Shown: positions 60,103-64,000 of the stretch, piece by piece
Numbering within the stretch: the stretch's first letter is position 1
Layout: each line of letters starts with the position of its first letter
Source of the DNA: Volvariella volvacea V23
Taxonomy: Eukaryota; Basidiomycota; Agaricomycetes; Agaricales; Pluteaceae
Direction of reading: 5' to 3'
DNA: 64,000 nucleotides
NCBI GenBank assembly: GCA_000349905.1
Contig: KB722752.1
Coordinates: 183,428 to 247,427 of the forward strand
Program-made: the position numbers and the translations under genes
The notes under the pieces: generated by a model
What the model was told of the DNA's origin: nothing
Seen by the model: only the letters and a program-made list of their open reading frames with translations
The model's database searches: none

Positions 60103-63100
60103 TAGCCGGCGGAAAACTCAGACTGACTGTACGCTGGGTCCCCAGGTCTGCCTGCCTTACATCCAAGCGTTGGAGTTGACAACGAAGCATCGTTCATACA
60201 ATCCGATGACCATACAAACGCACGACTCTCCCATGGTCTGTCTGCTCCTTTGCGTAAGTACTGAGCAAAAGACTGAGTCGCAGCTAACCTTCTATCGATG
60301 GCATGGGCGTGTGAAAGGTTGAGGATCATTGGGCGCCAATCAGCACTTGCTGGCAGATTCGGGGACCCTGAACACTGGGCTGGACGTCTGATACCGCCAT
60401 ACGACTTGGGAGGTAGATGATACCGGTTATGCGTGATCACGATGCTCGACTGATACGCTTGGGATTTAAGATATATAGACCTCATCTATTGAGCTTGATA
60501 TGGCCGAGAAGCTACGATGCATTAAGAATTTACTCGACGTAGTACCCTTAGAAATGGTATACACTCAGGTATGATCGCAGTTTTGCCTTTTCGACATCAC
60601 TGCACGGCAGTTGGTTCGAACACACCCGACGTCTCGCTCGGATTCCAAAGGATTCCATGAACGACCCCCGGCCCAGGTTCTGGCACTCTGCGTTCAACCG
60701 TATAGGTATAGGAGAAATAACTCGAACATACGACACCGAATCGCGACAGCCAAGCTGGCCTGATTCGCTGCCATTGACATGCCAGACGACGAGCTAAGAG
60801 CCCGGAAAATGGCCCATGCAGCCTTCTACCGTTCCATCGCTTCGCAAGGGGTTGTCCAGCCACCGAGTTTTTAATTGATATGACGAATGTCTTCAAGTTT
60901 TGATGAAAGTTGGACGTTCTCCACTCAGCGACAGAAGCATGTATATATTCAGTCGTGGCTCGTGTTCACGTTCATGTCGATGATAGGCCATTGGCATGAC
61001 AGTAGGAATGTACACTTCCAAGGAAGGATCGGCTACGGCTGATAAGATTAGCGATAAGTCTTACATATACATACTTATCTCAATTGGTGACCAAATACTG
61101 GCACTGACATCCCGCTCACGACGCTGAATTGATAAAAATGACAATGACACCATCCGGGCACACGCATGGGCAATGATCATTCCTTCCTAATGGCGAGGCG
61201 GTGGAGAGAAGGAGAAGGAGAAGGCTGGTAGGTTCTGAGGTTCTATTAAATAGCTTGAACGCCTTTTTTCTATCACTTGCGGGCCCAGATGGCTCTCGAT
61301 GTCCAAGTTCCGGAAAACACATTGACAAGCACGCATATGTGTCCCGCCACTGCGAGTGGTCAAGTCGCAGATGCAGAGTGCAATTTTTCATTTGGACGAG
61401 CCATCAACGTCAGAACATCGAGTTTGACAGATATCACCCTCTCCAACTTCTGTGGAGGGTTGGGGATCAGTATCGGAGGAACGTCAAAAATTTTTCTCCC
61501 TCTATCTGCATCCGCTCGTGCAGTATTCGCTTCCTCCCAGCGCCCTAGTGGAGCTTCTGCTCATACGGGCCTTGAACATTTGAACGCGCGCCGTGCGGCG
61601 CCGCAGTCGGAGCGATAGGGAATTAAGTACTAACGCCCATCGCCTCGGTCAAGAACACCAACCTCGGGGAAGAAAAATCTATAATCATGCACACTTCTGG
61701 AATGCGATCAAGCAATCTATCTACACATAATGCGACCTTGTAATGCCTATCCGCCAGTGCCCCTGTGACGCACACCGATGATTGGGCAGCGAAAGCGTAA
61801 ATCCAAAAGATCAGGGCGATCACAGGATAGATAGAAACTTTCGTTGACAGAAGGTGTGAAATAGGATGCTCATGGAAAGGAGCAGTCGTGCAAGGAATGT
61901 CAATGTCAACGGCCTAACATTGGCATGATACCTATAGAAGCGCAATGGACCAGCCGCTGAGGGTGAGGGGGGATGATAATCTCAAGGGGCATGATCAGCC
62001 CTTAATGGGGACACCGGTACGCCTGGGATATCAGACCACCGTGCAATCGAGGTATTTCGTCGGGTGTTCCCCCCAATGTCATTTTACAACATGGCATTTA
62101 TGGGGTGGTTATTGCATCACTCGCCGCATGGCCCGCCTCAGGCCTCAGACCTCAGGACTCGAAGGATTCCAGTCGAGCTGGGCCAGCTCTCGGGTCCTGG
62201 GTTCTGATACGGCAGAACCATGACCAAATGGATGCGAAAACGTAGAAAAAGACCCACAGGATAATTGCGTCTTACTGGCGATGCATCAGTCGGCGCCCAC
62301 TCCCTGGCTCCTAGACGTGCCATTGAGTGCTGGTTAATAAAGGGGGGGAGTTAGGCAAAGGAAGTGACACGATCAAACCGGTTGGGTTCTTGCCAGAAGG
62401 AAGGCGGTCGACTTGAATGACTGCACCGCTCTTCAACCGCTCCCAATCAGTGGCCACCAGTCTTGCGCTGTGATGCCCAAGCGTGTCCTCACCACGTTAC
62501 GCTGGCCACCGACCGACCCGATCGTGATGCTGATACTATTGAGTTGTAACCTGGTATCAAATTTCTTTTGACAAGCGTGTAAGACTTTTTTCTGACCGGT
62601 CACCCATATATTGTCGCATAAGCACATCCACCTTGGATCCTTTCCCGCGAGTTCATTTCGTCAAGCCAGGAAGCCTAAGGGCACGGCGTACGACCACACA
62701 CACGCTGTTCTGTTCTCTTACTCGGCTAGTCGTGCATCGTCCTAGGCGTTTGGCGTGAGTCGCATCTCCCCTATTAGATTCTTGTCAAACCCAAATGTCC
62801 CTGCTCTGCTGTCAGTTCAAATATAGGGCATCCCAACCTCAGCCGGGAGAACCATTGAAGACCGAAAGACCGAGAGCCGACGTTTCCATTAGAAAGTTGT
62901 GCCACACATACACACACCCATGGATCGAATTCCACGTCCCAATCAAACCCCCACTCTCAAGACGAACCATATCCGTCCGCACTCGAGGTTGCGGCCCCAA
63001 GGTGGGGCAAATACATCCAACAATCTGGGCCTGCAAATGTTAAACCTTTTGGTATGGCCATGAGCCTGCGATTCTGTGGCTTGGCCGACCATGAGGGATC

Positions 63101-64000
63101 AATTATGCCGGGGGCACAGATGCTTGGGTCTTGAGGCTGGAAGGGGAGGGTGGGGGGCTATGAGCGTCCAGGAGCAACGTAGAGCCTGAGCCCATCCACG
63201 AGGACGGATAGTCCCATGGGGTACTCGCTCGCTCCCCCGTGTTCTCTTGCTCCTTTGGGACATGTGAGTGCGATAATCCAGGTGTGCGACGAGACAATTC
63301 AGATACCTCGCAAGTCTCCCACAGGACAGCACGCCACCTGAACTTTAAGTTGTGCAGGATTCGGTTACCTGTGAGTGTTGCATGGAGGAGGGTTTCCTTA
63401 CCGGAAGTGTGCAGTTGATGTAATCAGAGCAGATGCAGCTGGCTTTTGATGACAGGTAGTTGAAGACTTTTGATTACGGGTTTTGGCGACATGAAGTGCC
63501 AAAAGGACCCTTGTGCACTGCAGGGTTCGCATCAGGATCACTTGCGATCAATAGGACTGAACGACTTCTCAGAAGGCACAAGTGCGAGAGAAATTGAAAT
63601 GCTATGAAGGGTCTCTCGGGAAGACGTGCACGGGGATCGGTGCTGCAGGTCGTGTGCGGCCTTGTACTTTTTTTCTCTGGTCTCTTCATGGCAAAATGCA
63701 TCCTCCTCCGACCCTCCGTGCAACTAAACTCTGGACAGGCTCGTCGTTGGCCTGAGGAAGTTCATTTCCAAGTTCAGCCGTTGGCTGGGAGATGCCGATG
63801 GGAAATGTCACAGAGTGTGACGAGTGTTGCAAGGGCAACTGATTGGACATTTGAAGTGCTTACGCACAGACGTGGAGTCCTGGCGGATGACGACTGTATC
63901 TCATAAGAAGCCAGGCAAATAGCATAAGCAGTCGCCGACGCTGAAAGCTCTTTGTAAGGTCGGTAGCACAGAAAGCCAATGTCCAGAAAACAAAGGGCGG
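60103..64000. other. No supported gene
   Basis: 3.9 kb upstream of the F-box gene. A 61289-61618 plus frame (MALDVQVPENTLTS...) and a minus frame near 61823-61623 with a signal-like start (ALIFWIYAFAAQSSVCV, but a GTG at the first position) are the only protein-like pieces. A frame at 63604-63906 has one hydrophobic stretch. None has a recognised domain. Confidence 0.45.

Overview
The window is nuclear DNA from a filamentous fungus, most likely an Agaricomycete-type basidiomycete. This rests on densely spaced 45-95 nt GT-AG introns, exons down to a few bases, a typical agaricomycete single-exon F-box protein, and a Ser/Thr-rich GPI-anchored wall protein. It contains one 100-N scaffold gap (38270-38369). 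No bacterial, viral or organellar genes were recognised.

Left edge (1-3066): a partial mannose-6-phosphate-receptor-homology (MRH) membrane protein on the minus strand shares a 148-bp divergent promoter with the nuclear gene for the 49-kDa subunit of mitochondrial complex I (NDUFS2). That gene can be read as 14 exons, including exons of 10, 14 and 16 nt and, to keep the frame, one of only 2 nt.

Middle (3067-36207): about 33 kb without any gene I can name. The first half (to about 18.9 kb) is bland and full of stops; its one exceptional open frame is 268 codons long. The second half (about 18.9-31 kb) is CpG-rich and full of microsatellites and strand-biased pyrimidine tracts. It holds a plausible promoter plus two-exon gene for a His-rich protein with a Cys/His metal-binding-like motif. 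A few weak candidate genes follow at 33.7-36 kb.

Right half (36208-60102): a crotonase-family enoyl-CoA hydratase with unusually large introns; two weakly supported minus-strand genes (43.9-45.3 and 47.5-48.2 kb); the mitochondrial protease ATP23; a Kre9/Knh1-like GPI-anchored protein; an 849-bp element with 35-bp terminal inverted repeats and subterminal repeats, lying beside gene fragments; a Gre2/cinnamoyl-CoA-reductase-like NADP oxidoreductase; and an F-box protein tail-to-tail with it. The last 3.9 kb holds nothing I can name.

The recognised genes are ordinary housekeeping or surface functions and do not form a pathway. Two are mitochondrial-assembly or respiratory proteins (NDUFS2, ATP23), but they lie 45 kb apart. 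The most unusual material is at the level of gene structure (2-nt exon, swollen introns) and the TIR element, not a new multi-gene system.
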